This document shows positions 1 to 8,172 of a stretch of DNA of 64,000 bases, one piece after another. This DNA comes from Streptomyces cylindrosporus (GTDB taxonomy: Bacteria > Actinomycetota > Actinomycetes > Streptomycetales > Streptomycetaceae). Positions within the stretch are counted from its first letter, which is position 1, and the number at the start of each line of letters is the position of its first letter. Both the position numbers and the translations under genes were made by a program. The stretch covers positions 186,001 to 250,000 of the forward strand of contig NZ_JALDAY010000014.1 in assembly GCF_022698165.1 (NCBI RefSeq), written 5' to 3'. The notes beneath the pieces are model-generated. The model was given only the letters and a program-made list of their open reading frames with translations, ran no database searches and was not told the DNA's origin.

Positions 1-1
1 C

Positions 2-337
2 TTCCATCTCGCCGAGTACCGCATCCCGTCCCCGCTGGTCGCGGTGGGCCGCCCGGCGCCCGGGGGCGGCTGGGAGACGGTGACGGAGGTGTCGATCACC
101 TCGGACCGGTTCGACGAGCTCGGGTACGACTTCGAACGGGACCGCGCGGTCGTACGGGGCCGGGTGGGCGCGGCGCACGTACGGCTGTTCCCCGTCGCGG
201 ACGCGGTGGCGTACGCGGAGCGGTGGCTGGCGGTGCACCGGTCCCGGGAGGACGAGATACCGAACACCGCCGACACCTGTGTGGATACGGGGGGAGATCC
301 TGCACCCGCCCGTCGGAGCCGTGGACCGCGAACCTAG
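2..337 (+). CDS. 3' fragment of an unrecognised protein
   Basis: An open frame enters from the left edge and ends at a TAG at 335-337. The visible C-terminal part is about 111 residues. It is mostly polar, with a short strand-rich stretch (TEVSITSDRFDELGYDF) and a segment rich in Ala and Val, and ends in an Arg/Pro-rich tail. Codon usage has the strong third-position GC expected of Streptomyces coding DNA, which is the main reason for calling it real. I recognise no domain and the N-terminus is outside the window. Its stop codon overlaps the -10 box of the next gene, so the two probably have separate transcripts. The last 30 residues could be out of frame if the true gene lies on another frame. 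Confidence 0.45.
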   Translation, partial: FHLAEYRIPSPLVAVGRPAPGGGWETVTEVSITSDRFDELGYDFERDRAVVRGRVGAAHVRLFPVADAVAYAERWLAVHRSREDEIPNTADTCVDTGGDPAPARRSRGPRT

Positions 338-340
338 ACT
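335..340 (+). promoter_or_regulatory. -10 box for leaderless ABC ATPase gene
   Basis: TAGACT lies exactly 7 nt before the ATG at 348, and there is no purine-rich Shine-Dalgarno sequence. Transcription would therefore start at or next to the A of the start codon. I see no convincing -35 box. Confidence 0.55.
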
Positions 341-347
341 CGGGCCC

Positions 348-1271
348 ATGCGAAGTGAGCCCGTGCTCCAGGTTCAGGCCCTGGTGAAGCGGTACGGCAC
401 GAAAACCGCCGTGGACGGCCTCGACCTGGTGGCCCAGGCGGGCGTGACCGCCGTACTCGGCCCGAACGGCGCGGGCAAGACCACCACCGTGGAGACCTGC
501 GAGGGGTACCGCAGGCCGGACTCCGGCACGGTGCGCGTGCTGGGCCTCGACCCGGTACGCCAGGCCCGCGAGCTGCACCCCCGCATCGGCGTGATGCTCC
601 AGTCCGGCGGCGTCTACTCGGGCGCGCGGGCGGACGAGATGCTGCGGCACGTGGCGAAGCTGCACGCGAACCCGCTCGACGTGGACGCGTTGATCGAGCG
701 CCTCGGCCTCGGCGGCTGCGGCCGTACCTCCTACCGCCGCCTCTCCGGCGGCCAGCAGCAGCGGCTGGCCCTCGCGATGGCCGTGGTCGGCCGCCCGGAA
801 CTGGTCTTCCTGGACGAGCCCACCGCCGGCCTCGACCCGCAGGCCCGCCACGCGACCTGGGACCTGATCCGCGACCTGCGCGGCGACGGCGTCTCGGTCG
901 TCCTGACCACGCACTACATGGAAGAGGCCGAGCAGCTCGCCGACGACGTCGCGATCATCGACGCGGGCCGGCTCATCGCGCAGGGCTCTCCCGAGGAGCT
1001 GTGCAAGGGCGGCGCGGAGAACACCCTGCGCTTCGTCGGCCGCCCCGGCCTGGACGTCGGTTCCCTCCTGAAGGCCCTCCCGGCGGACTGCACGGCGGCG
1101 GAGCTGACCCCGGGTTCCTACCGCGTGGTGGGCAAGGTCGACCCCCAACTACTGGCCACCGTCGCCTCCTGGTGCGCACAGCACGGCGTGATGCCGGACA
1201 AGATCTCGGTGGAACGGCACACCCTGGAAGACGTCTTCCTGGAACTGACGGGCAAGGAGCTGCGCTCGTGA
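348..1271 (+). CDS. ABC transporter ATP-binding protein (drug/ABC-2 export type)
   Basis: This is a 307-residue ATPase that would power the ABC-2 type membrane protein encoded directly downstream. Walker A (GPNGAGKTT), the signature SGGQQQR and Walker B (LVFLDEPTAGLD) are all present, followed by the switch His in TTHYMEEAE. The C-terminal 80 residues after the nucleotide-binding domain match the extra domain of DrrA/CcmA-like daunorubicin-type exporters. I chose the ATG at 348 because a -10 box sits 7 nt upstream and the domain starts right after it. An upstream in-frame ATG at 279 would add a sequence that overlaps the preceding gene. The stop overlaps the next gene's GTG by 4 nt (GTGA), so the pair is translationally coupled. 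The substrate cannot be told from the sequence. Confidence 0.9.
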   Translation: MRSEPVLQVQALVKRYGTKTAVDGLDLVAQAGVTAVLGPNGAGKTTTVETCEGYRRPDSGTVRVLGLDPVRQARELHPRIGVMLQSGGVYSGARADEMLRHVAKLHANPLDVDALIERLGLGGCGRTSYRRLSGGQQQRLALAMAVVGRPELVFLDEPTAGLDPQARHATWDLIRDLRGDGVSVVLTTHYMEEAEQLADDVAIIDAGRLIAQGSPEELCKGGAENTLRFVGRPGLDVGSLLKALPADCTAAELTPGSYRVVGKVDPQLLATVASWCAQHGVMPDKISVERHTLEDVFLELTGKELRS

Positions 1272-2035
1272 CTGTGGGTACGTACACGCCGAAGCCCGGC
1301 GCGGCCCCCCTCCCCCGCATGATCGCGGCCCAGGCGGCGCTGGAGACGAAGATGCTCCTGCGCAACGGCGAACAGCTGCTGCTGACGGTGGTGATCCCGA
1401 CCCTGTTGCTGGTGCTGTTCAGCTCGGTGGACATCGTCGACACGGGCAAGGGCAAGGCGGTCGACTTCCTCACCCCCGGCATCCTGGCCCTCGCGGTCAT
1501 GTCCACGGCCTTCACGGGCCAGGCGATCGCCACGGGCTTCGAACGCCGCTACGGCGTCCTGAAACGCCTCGCCTCCTCCCCGCTCCCGCGCTGGGGCCTG
1601 ATGACGGCCAAAACGGCATCGGTCCTGGTCACGGAGCTCCTCCAGGTCGTACTCCTGACGGCAATCGCGTACGCCCTCGGCTGGTCCCCCCACGGAAACC
1701 CGGCGGCCGTCCTGCTCCTCCTGATCCTGGGCACAGCAGCCTTCTCGGGCCTCGGCCTCCTCATGGCAGGCACCCTGAAGGCAGAGGCGACCCTGGCCGC
1801 GGCCAACCTGGTCTTCCTCCTGCTGCTGGTGGGCGGCGGAGTGATCGTGCCGCTGGACAAGTTCCCGCAGGGCGCCCAGAACGTCCTCGGCCTGCTGCCG
1901 ATCTCGGCCCTGTCGGACGGCTTGCGGGACGTACTGCGGGACGGGGCGGCGATGCCGTGGGGCGACCTGGGGATCCTGGGTGTGTGGGCGGTTGTGGGGC
2001 TGGCGGTGGCGGGGAGGTTCTTCCGCTGGGAGTGA
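1268..2035 (+). CDS. ABC-2 type transporter permease
   Basis: This 255-residue membrane protein has six predicted hydrophobic segments, in the arrangement of the ABC2_membrane family. It pairs with the ATPase upstream, whose stop it overlaps by 4 nt. The start is the GTG at 1268 (protein begins MTVGTYTPK); the purine-rich end of the ATPase gene (GGCAAGGAGC) provides the ribosome-binding site. A large external loop and a hydrophobic stretch near residues 185-205 (NLVFLLLLVGGG) are typical of two-component lipid or drug exporters. The gene converges on the regulator downstream with only 9 bp between them. The cargo is unknown, and no resistance or biosynthesis genes lie next to it. Confidence 0.88.
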   Translation: MTVGTYTPKPGAAPLPRMIAAQAALETKMLLRNGEQLLLTVVIPTLLLVLFSSVDIVDTGKGKAVDFLTPGILALAVMSTAFTGQAIATGFERRYGVLKRLASSPLPRWGLMTAKTASVLVTELLQVVLLTAIAYALGWSPHGNPAAVLLLLILGTAAFSGLGLLMAGTLKAEATLAAANLVFLLLLVGGGVIVPLDKFPQGAQNVLGLLPISALSDGLRDVLRDGAAMPWGDLGILGVWAVVGLAVAGRFFRWE

Positions 2036-2044
2036 GGGACTGGC

Positions 2045-5000
2045 TCAGCGGACCCACATCTGGGAGATGAGCGGCCCCAAGCCTGGCGAGGTCTGGTAGT
2101 TGCCGAGGCGGGTGGAGATGAAGGACACCTGCTTGACGTTGGCCACGGGAATCCGCACCGCCTCGTCGAGAACCTTCCGATCAACCTCTTCCCACAGCCG
2201 ACCGGCCCGCCCGGGGTCGGTGCTCACGGCGGCCTGAGCGGAGGCCACGAGCTGGTCGAAGGCCGGGAAGCAGTACTCGGCGAAATTCATGCTGGCCCCG
2301 CTGGCCGGACGGAAGCCGTCGCAGGTGAGGAGCGGTGTGAAGTAGGTGGAGGAGGACGGGTAGTCGGGCCACCAGGCCTGGACCATCACCTGTGCCCGCG
2401 TACTCGAGTCCGCCACCGTCGGCCAGTACTTGTCGATGTCCGGGAGGACGTGCAGCGTCGCCCGGTAACCGAGCTCGTTCAGAAGGTCCACGAAGTAGGC
2501 GGTGGCCCGGCGGTTCGCCTCCGCGTTCCAGGTCCACGCACCCACCCGCATGCCCGCCGTACCGGACGCCCTGATCAGCTTCCTGGCCCGGTCGAGATCG
2601 CGTCCGTACGGGCAGTAAGGACGGTAGCCGGGGAAGCTGGGCGGCAGGGACTGGCAGGTCATGGAAGCGATTTCGGCCCCACCTACCAGGGACACCAGCT
2701 TCTTCCGGTCGACCGCGTAGGCCAGCGCCTGGCGGACCCGCTTGTCGTCGAAGGGCGGCACCCGCGTGTTGAGGACCTCGTACAGCATGAGGAACGACGG
2801 GTCGATACGCAGCCGGCTGGGGTACCGCACTGCGAGCCGTCCCAGATCGGGAAACCCGGGATGGCCGTTGAGGTGGATCGCGAGGTCCGCCCGGCCGGCG
2901 TTCACCTCGGCGATCTGCTTCTCAGCCGTAGGGACTGCCCGCCAGCGGATGACGTCGGGATAGCCGTCCGGCTGCGCCACCTGGGACCACCGCCGGAAGT
3001 ACGGGTTCCGTACGAGGACGAGTTCCTTGCCCTTGTGGTACTCGCCGATCCGGTACGGGCCGGTCGAGGGGACGGGACGGCTGCCCACGTTCTCGGCCGG
3101 GGTGCCCGCCGGCGTCGGCACCACGAACAGGGTGAGCTTGCCAAGGAAGTCCGGGTCCGGCTCGGTGAGACGGAAGGTGACGGTGGACTTCACGTCGTCG
3201 GTCACGACCCCGCGCGACAGGTCGCAGCGGTCGGGATCGTCGATACACGTTGCCCCGCCGATGATCCGGATGAAGGACAGCGGGTTTCCTGCCTCGTCGG
3301 TCAGCGCCCGCTGTACGCCACGGCGGAAGTCCGAGGCCCTGACGGTCCGCCCGTCGGAGTAGTGGACTCCGCGACGCACCGTGAACGTGTAGGTCCGTCC
3401 GCCGTCGGTCGGCTGCGGGAGCGCGGTCGCCAGGTCCGGTACGAGGTTGAACTCCTGTCCCCCGGGCACCTGGCGCAAGCCGACGAGATGGTCGTAGGCC
3501 ACGCTGAGGGCCAGGTACGCCTCTCCTACATAGACGTCGGCCGGGTCGATGCCGCCCTCGAAGGCCGCGCCCAGCCCGAGCACGTTCAGTGTGCCGCCCC
3601 GATGCGCAGGCGCCGCGAAGGCCCTGGCTCCGGCCCATACCCTCTCCCCCGCCAGCGCCAGCCCGCGCGGCGAACTCCCGGTACGGACCGTCCGCACCGG
3701 CAGTCCGGTACGAGGGTCGAGCCGGACGACCGTGGCGTCGTACTCGTTGCTCACCCAGACCGCGTCCTCCCCCGCGACCACCGTGCGGGGCCCGTCGCCG
3801 ACCGCGTGGGTGGTGACGACGCCGGTGTGGGCGTCGATGCGGGAGACCGTCAGGGACAGCCCGTTGGCGACCCAGACCGCGTCCTCGGTGACGGCAACAC
3901 TCCGCGGTCCCGTGCCCACCTGCACCGGTCCGCCGGCCTGCCCCGTAGCCGCGTCGACCGAAGTCACCGTACCGTCAAGGCTGTTGGCCACCCAGACCGT
4001 CCCCTGACCCACTCCTATCCCCGTCGGCGCCCGGCCCACCGCGATCTCCGGCCCCACCCGCCCCGTCTCGGGATCGATCCGCCGCACCGCGTTGTCACCG
4101 CTCAGCGCGACCCACACCCCACCGGGCCCGGCGGCCACAGCGGAAGGGAGATTGCCCACCTTCACGATGTCCACGACCCGGTTCACGGACGCGTTGATCC
4201 GCGAGACCGTCCCGTCCCCACTGTTGGCCACCCACACATCGTCACCGCTCACCGCAACGGCGACCGGCCCCGCCCCGACTGGAATCAACTGCACGGCCCG
4301 CGTCTCCGGATCGATGCGGCTGACCGAGCCGTCCCCGCTGTTCGCCGCCCACACCGAACCCGCCCCCCACGCCAGCCCGTCCGGACTCTGCCCGACGCGC
4401 ACCGGCGGACCACCACCACCGGCCACGGCCCCCACGGTGTTGGCCTCCAGCGAGACGGGGACCGAACGAGGCGCGCTCGCCCCGGAGATGAGGCCGAGGC
4501 AGAGGACGGCGACAGCGGCGAAGGACACGACCGGGCTGGGAGTACGCCGACGCCGTCCCGGGGCACGACCCGACACCCGGCGTGGCGCCGCTGCCGTCGG
4601 ATCGTGCGTCAGCACCGCCTGATGGACCCGCTGCACGGACTCGTCGGGATCCAGGCCCAGTTCGTCCGCGAGCCGGTCCCGTAACCGCCGATAGCAGGCC
4701 AGCGCCTCGGCCTGCCGACCGCTCCGGTACAGGGCGAGCATCAGCTGCGCGCACAACTGCTCCCGTAGCGGATGCGCGGCGGCCAACTGCTCCAACTCGC
4801 CCACGACGGCGGCGTGCCGCCCCGACGCCAGGTCGGTCTCGATGCGCGCTTCGAGCGCGGACAGCCGCACGTCCTCCAGGCGCGCGGCTTCACGTCGTAC
4901 GAAGCCGTAGTCGCCCAGATCCTCCAGCACCGCCCCGCGCCACAGCTCCAAGGCCCCACGCAGCGTCCGGCCCGCCTCCGCACAGCGGCCCGCGTCAAGC

Positions 5001-5359
5001 TCCTCGCGCCCCTTGCGGACCGCCGCCTCGAAGCGCCCGGCGTCCGTCGCCGCGGGGTCGGTGCGCAGCACATAGCCGCGCCCCTGGGTCACGAGCACCT
5101 CGGCCGCGGCCCCGCGCGCCCGGTCCGGCTCCAGGATCCGGCGCAGATGGAAGACGTACGTCTGCAGGGAGGTCACCGCTCCGTCCGGGGGGTCGTCGCC
5201 CCAGATCTCGTCGACCAGCCGGTCCAGGGTGACGACCCGGTTCGCCTCGATCAGCAGCAGGGCGAGCACCGCTCGCTGCCGGGGGCCTCCCAGCGGCAGG
5301 GCGGAGCCGGCACGCATCACGCGCAAGGGGCCCAGTGCGCCGAATTCCATGGCTGACAT
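2045..5359 (-). CDS. SARP/BTAD regulator fused through a membrane helix to a beta-propeller and an oligopeptide-binding (SBP_bac_5) domain
   Basis: This is a 1104-residue composite protein. Residues 1-100 are an OmpR-type winged helix (LGGPRQRAVLALLL...). Residues 100-255 are a bacterial transcriptional activation domain (BTAD), as in AfsR/SARP regulators. After a basic stretch (RRRRTPS, 269-275) comes one hydrophobic helix at about 276-296. Residues 320-585 hold seven roughly 40-residue blades with VWVANS/DGTVSRID motifs (YVTN/NHL propeller). Residues 587-1104 resemble SBP_bac_5 periplasmic peptide-binding proteins, with YTFTVRRGVHYSDG and NPLSFIRIIGG. The positive-inside rule puts the DNA-binding part in the cytoplasm and the propeller and binding domain outside, a ToxR/CadC-like layout. 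The start at 5359 has a GAGGG ribosome-binding site 8 nt upstream. The gene diverges from the secreted protein at 5507. Annotating it simply as an ABC substrate-binding protein would miss the regulatory half. Confidence 0.85.
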   Translation of the reverse strand: MSAMEFGALGPLRVMRAGSALPLGGPRQRAVLALLLIEANRVVTLDRLVDEIWGDDPPDGAVTSLQTYVFHLRRILEPDRARGAAAEVLVTQGRGYVLRTDPAATDAGRFEAAVRKGREELDAGRCAEAGRTLRGALELWRGAVLEDLGDYGFVRREAARLEDVRLSALEARIETDLASGRHAAVVGELEQLAAAHPLREQLCAQLMLALYRSGRQAEALACYRRLRDRLADELGLDPDESVQRVHQAVLTHDPTAAAPRRVSGRAPGRRRRTPSPVVSFAAVAVLCLGLISGASAPRSVPVSLEANTVGAVAGGGGPPVRVGQSPDGLAWGAGSVWAANSGDGSVSRIDPETRAVQLIPVGAGPVAVAVSGDDVWVANSGDGTVSRINASVNRVVDIVKVGNLPSAVAAGPGGVWVALSGDNAVRRIDPETGRVGPEIAVGRAPTGIGVGQGTVWVANSLDGTVTSVDAATGQAGGPVQVGTGPRSVAVTEDAVWVANGLSLTVSRIDAHTGVVTTHAVGDGPRTVVAGEDAVWVSNEYDATVVRLDPRTGLPVRTVRTGSSPRGLALAGERVWAGARAFAAPAHRGGTLNVLGLGAAFEGGIDPADVYVGEAYLALSVAYDHLVGLRQVPGGQEFNLVPDLATALPQPTDGGRTYTFTVRRGVHYSDGRTVRASDFRRGVQRALTDEAGNPLSFIRIIGGATCIDDPDRCDLSRGVVTDDVKSTVTFRLTEPDPDFLGKLTLFVVPTPAGTPAENVGSRPVPSTGPYRIGEYHKGKELVLVRNPYFRRWSQVAQPDGYPDVIRWRAVPTAEKQIAEVNAGRADLAIHLNGHPGFPDLGRLAVRYPSRLRIDPSFLMLYEVLNTRVPPFDDKRVRQALAYAVDRKKLVSLVGGAEIASMTCQSLPPSFPGYRPYCPYGRDLDRARKLIRASGTAGMRVGAWTWNAEANRRATAYFVDLLNELGYRATLHVLPDIDKYWPTVADSSTRAQVMVQAWWPDYPSSSTYFTPLLTCDGFRPASGASMNFAEYCFPAFDQLVASAQAAVSTDPGRAGRLWEEVDRKVLDEAVRIPVANVKQVSFISTRLGNYQTSPGLGPLISQMWVR

Positions 5360-5374
5360 GGGACATCGCCCTCG

Positions 5375-5402
5375 TTCCAAGCCGGTACCAAGGCGCTCCA
5401 AG
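5375..5402. promoter_or_regulatory. Putative SARP binding site (direct heptamer repeats)
   Basis: Three direct repeats, TTCCAAG (5375-5381), TACCAAG (5386-5392) and CTCCAAG (5396-5402), have a 10-11 bp period, which is one helical turn. SARP regulators bind heptameric direct repeats with this spacing. The site is 16 bp upstream of the membrane-SARP start and about 105 bp upstream of the divergent secreted-protein gene. Confidence 0.45.
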
Positions 5403-5506
5403 CGCCCATTCAGGAGCGTAGCGGGACGGAGCGGTGGAGTGTGACCCACTTCACTCAACAGCCGCTCGCCCCCGGGGCGTTGCGGCCGGAATCCGGGAGA
5501 GTCACC

Positions 5507-6427
5507 ATGATCCCTTCATCCGTCTCACGCCATCCGGTGTTCTGGGCCACCGTGCCGTTCCTGTGCGCGGCGCTCGCCGGCAGCGGTCTCGTGTCGACAC
5601 CGGCCGCGGCCAACGTGCTGCTGGACGAGCCGACAGCCGTGTCCGGGTACACCTACGTGGAACGGCACAGCACGTACGACTCCAGCTCCTCGCGGTCCGT
5701 CAGCGCCCCGTGCCCCAGCGGCAAGGTGGTGCTGGCAGGCGGAGTGCGCATGGTCGGCGGCAGGCACGGCGTGCTGCTGCGCGGTTCGTACCCGGTCCAC
5801 TCGTCCGCCGGGGACCGGTGGACCGCATCGGCCGAGGAGGTCGGAGCCGGCTCCACGGCCAAGTGGCAGCTGCGCGCCTACGCGGTGTGCGCCGACAAGC
5901 CGGCCGGGCTGACGTACAAGCAGGCCGACTCGGCGTTCGACTCCTTCAGCCCCAAGATCGTGGCCGTGGCCTGCCCGGCGTCCACCCGGCTGATCGGTCT
6001 CGGCGCGCGGATCACGGGCGCCGACCACCGGGTCGGCCTCAACTCCCTCACCCTCACCCGCGGGCTCAGGGCGGGCTACGCACGGGCCAGTGAGGCGATG
6101 CCCACAGCGCGGCGGTGGGACATCACAACGTACGCGGTGTGCGCCGATCCGCTCCAGCAGACCTTCCACGAGAGCGCGTGGAAGCACGCCGCCGCCACGG
6201 CCTCGTCGAAGACGGCCGTCGCCAGGTGCTGGCCGGGCAGCCGAGCGTACGCAACGGGACTCCGGTTCTACGGGAGCGGCGCCACCCTCGACCGGCTCGC
6301 CCCGACGGAGCTGCGCCCGACACCGATCCCGCCCGTTCGGGCCGAAGGAGTGGCGGGGCTGTCCGAACTGGCTCCCGGGACGCCCGCCACCTGGGCCGTC
6401 AAGGCGCAGGTGATCTGCGTCCGCTGA
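5507..6427 (+). CDS. Secreted triple-repeat protein of unknown function
   Basis: The product has 306 residues. The start at 5507 is preceded by GGGAGAG; an in-frame ATG at 5441 has no comparable site. Residues 1-33 form a signal peptide (VFWATVPFLCAALAGSG, then TPAAA just before a likely cleavage site). The mature part has three related blocks of about 85 residues. Each begins with a Cys motif (CPSGKVVLAGG, CPASTRLIGLG, CWPGSRAYATG) and ends with W-x-hydrophobic...Y/A-V-CA or VICV, so each block holds two cysteines that could form one disulphide. I know no function for this repeat. It diverges from the membrane-anchored SARP with a shared 147-bp intergenic region and could be its target or extracellular partner; that link is inference. 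Confidence 0.8.
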   Translation: MIPSSVSRHPVFWATVPFLCAALAGSGLVSTPAAANVLLDEPTAVSGYTYVERHSTYDSSSSRSVSAPCPSGKVVLAGGVRMVGGRHGVLLRGSYPVHSSAGDRWTASAEEVGAGSTAKWQLRAYAVCADKPAGLTYKQADSAFDSFSPKIVAVACPASTRLIGLGARITGADHRVGLNSLTLTRGLRAGYARASEAMPTARRWDITTYAVCADPLQQTFHESAWKHAAATASSKTAVARCWPGSRAYATGLRFYGSGATLDRLAPTELRPTPIPPVRAEGVAGLSELAPGTPATWAVKAQVICVR

Positions 6428-6502
6428 ACCTCCCGCATGGGGGTGCGGGGTGCCGGAGGTGGCTCCCCGTACCCTCGTGAACGCGTGCACAAGCGGTCCG
6501 CC

Positions 6503-6508
6503 TACGAT
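6503..6508 (+). promoter_or_regulatory. -10 box for leaderless ctaA
   Basis: TACGAT ends 7 nt before the GTG at 6516. No Shine-Dalgarno sequence is visible, so this supports a leaderless transcript beginning at that GTG. Confidence 0.45.
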
Positions 6509-6515
6509 GGACCGC

Positions 6516-7520
6516 GTGCCAAACGTGACCCGCGCCGACGCCGTAGCCGCCGTGCGCAACCCGCTCGCCTTCATTGCCGCACGCTGGACGCCGACCCCGA
6601 GGACGGTTCAGCGGGCGGCGCTCGCCGCGCTCGTGATGTCCGTCGTCATCGTCGTCACCGGCGGTGCGGTGCGGCTGACCGGGTCCGGGCTCGGCTGCCC
6701 GACCTGGCCCAAGTGCACGGACGACTCGCTCACCACGACCAGCGCGATGGGCGTGCACGGCATGATCGAGTTCGGCAACCGCATGCTGACGTACGTGCTG
6801 TGCGCGGCCGTCGGCTGGGCGATCATCGCGGCGCGCTCCGAGAAGCCGTACCGCCGGAGCCTGACCCGTCTCGGCTGGGCGCAGTTCTGGATCGTCATGA
6901 GCAACGCCGTGCTGGGCGGAATCGTGGTGCTCGTCGGTCTCAACCCGTACACCGTCGCGGCGCACTTCCTGCTCTCCTCCGGGCTGATCGCGGTCGCCAC
7001 GGTCATGTGGCAGCGGACCCGGGAGGGCGACGGCGCGGCCCGGCCGCTGGTCGGCAAGCCGGTGCAGCAGATGGTGTGGTTCCTGGTGCTCGCCTCGGTG
7101 CTGCTGATCGCGGTGGGCACGGTGGTGACCGGTTCCGGGCCGCACGCCGGCGACTCCAGCGAGGTCGAGCGGATGCCGCTGGACTGGGAGACGGTCAGCA
7201 AGCTGCACGCCGTACTGGCGTGGATCGTGGTGACGCTGACGTTCGCGCTGTGGTTCGTGCTGAAGGCCGTGGACGCCCCGAAGGGCCCTCTCGACCGCAC
7301 CCGCGAGCTCTTCCTGATCCTCCTCTCCCAGGGTGTCATCGGGTACGTCCAGTACTTCACGAACCTCCCCGAGGCCCTGGTCGCCCTGCACATGCTCGGC
7401 TCGGGCCTGGTGTGGATCGGTGTGCTGAGGGTGCTGCTCGCGATGCGGGAGCGGCCGGACGCCGAGGTGCAGCTGCCGGGGCCGGCCCAGTCGGGGTCAG
7501 CGGTCGGGGCCGGGGTCTGA
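6516..7520 (+). CDS. ctaA: Heme A synthase (COX15/CtaA)
   Basis: A 334-residue polytopic membrane protein that oxidises the C8 methyl of heme O to the formyl group of heme A for cytochrome aa3 oxidase. About eight transmembrane segments are visible. The four expected histidine ligands appear in HGMIEFGNR (with the conserved Glu), AHFLLSS, KLHAVLAW and LHMLGSG. An external cysteine pair (GCPTWPKC) matches the regulatory disulphide of Bacillus-type CtaA. The start could be the GTG at 6516 (protein begins MPNVTRADA) or the ATG at 6507; the -10 box spacing favours 6516. The partner heme O synthase ctaB lies 5 kb downstream on the other strand. The 3' end overlaps the convergent membrane-protein gene by 24 nt. 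Confidence 0.93.
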   Translation: MPNVTRADAVAAVRNPLAFIAARWTPTPRTVQRAALAALVMSVVIVVTGGAVRLTGSGLGCPTWPKCTDDSLTTTSAMGVHGMIEFGNRMLTYVLCAAVGWAIIAARSEKPYRRSLTRLGWAQFWIVMSNAVLGGIVVLVGLNPYTVAAHFLLSSGLIAVATVMWQRTREGDGAARPLVGKPVQQMVWFLVLASVLLIAVGTVVTGSGPHAGDSSEVERMPLDWETVSKLHAVLAWIVVTLTFALWFVLKAVDAPKGPLDRTRELFLILLSQGVIGYVQYFTNLPEALVALHMLGSGLVWIGVLRVLLAMRERPDAEVQLPGPAQSGSAVGAGV

Positions 7521-8147
7521 GGAGCCGGCCGGCGCGTTCGCGTCGGGGTCGGGGCGGGTCAGTCCCTCGCCGGGGCTGTCCTTCGGGGGCGTCAGCAGCA
7601 TGTTGAACACGTCGCGCAGCTTGTCGACCGTCTGCCGCGAGAACATCCCGACGAGCGCGGCCACCGCCGCCATGCCGTACGGGTTGATGTCGGCGGACGA
7701 CGCCATGCTCGTGGTGAGACCGCCGCGCAGCACGCAGTAGACGACGAGCGCGAGGGCGGCGCCGACGACGGGCTCGATGACGTACATCGGGATCCAGCTG
7801 CGCCGCAGCCGACGGTCGCCGACGTACTCGTAGAGCGAGCGCAGGACATGGATGACCGCGCCGAGACCCCCGGCCGCCGTCACGACCACGAAGAGCCGTG
7901 TGTCGCGCAGCAGCCGGGGCGTCCAGAAGAGGATCCGCATCCGGTCGGCCTTCTCCGTGCCGGCGCCCGGTGCGGCGGGCGGCGGCCAGGCCTGCACCAG
8001 CGCGGTCGCGAGCGCGACGGTCAGGGCCAGCAGTACGGCGATGATCACGACGACGTCCCGCGCCGACGCGAACTCCGTGCCCACGGTCATCTCCGCGGGC
8101 CGCGGTTCGCGAGCCGGCCGCGGTCTTCCCGGCTCCCCCTCCGTCAC
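7497..8147 (-). CDS. Conserved actinobacterial membrane protein, function unknown
   Basis: The product has 216 residues. A Pro/Arg-rich cytoplasmic N-terminus (residues 1-30) is followed by four hydrophobic segments: VVVIIAVLLALTVALATAL, LFVVVTAAGGLGAVIHVL, a segment around YVIEPVVGAALALVVYCVL, and a short one around MAAVAALVGMFS. The last segment runs into a basic region (RQTVDKLRDVFNMLL) and a Pro/Gly/Asp-rich tail. It has no catalytic motif that I recognise. The coding region overlaps the end of ctaA by 24 nt on the opposite strand, which is likely given the continuous third-position GC. It may be co-transcribed with the winged-helix gene immediately upstream (26-bp gap). Confidence 0.75.
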   Translation of the reverse strand: MTEGEPGRPRPAREPRPAEMTVGTEFASARDVVVIIAVLLALTVALATALVQAWPPPAAPGAGTEKADRMRILFWTPRLLRDTRLFVVVTAAGGLGAVIHVLRSLYEYVGDRRLRRSWIPMYVIEPVVGAALALVVYCVLRGGLTTSMASSADINPYGMAAVAALVGMFSRQTVDKLRDVFNMLLTPPKDSPGEGLTRPDPDANAPAGSSDPGPDR

Positions 8148-8172
8148 CGCGACTCCCCTGTCCGTCGGTCCG

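Noticed and set aside
5441..5506. Upstream in-frame start for the secreted triple-repeat protein
   Set aside because: It lacks a ribosome-binding site and would bury the signal peptide behind 22 extra residues.
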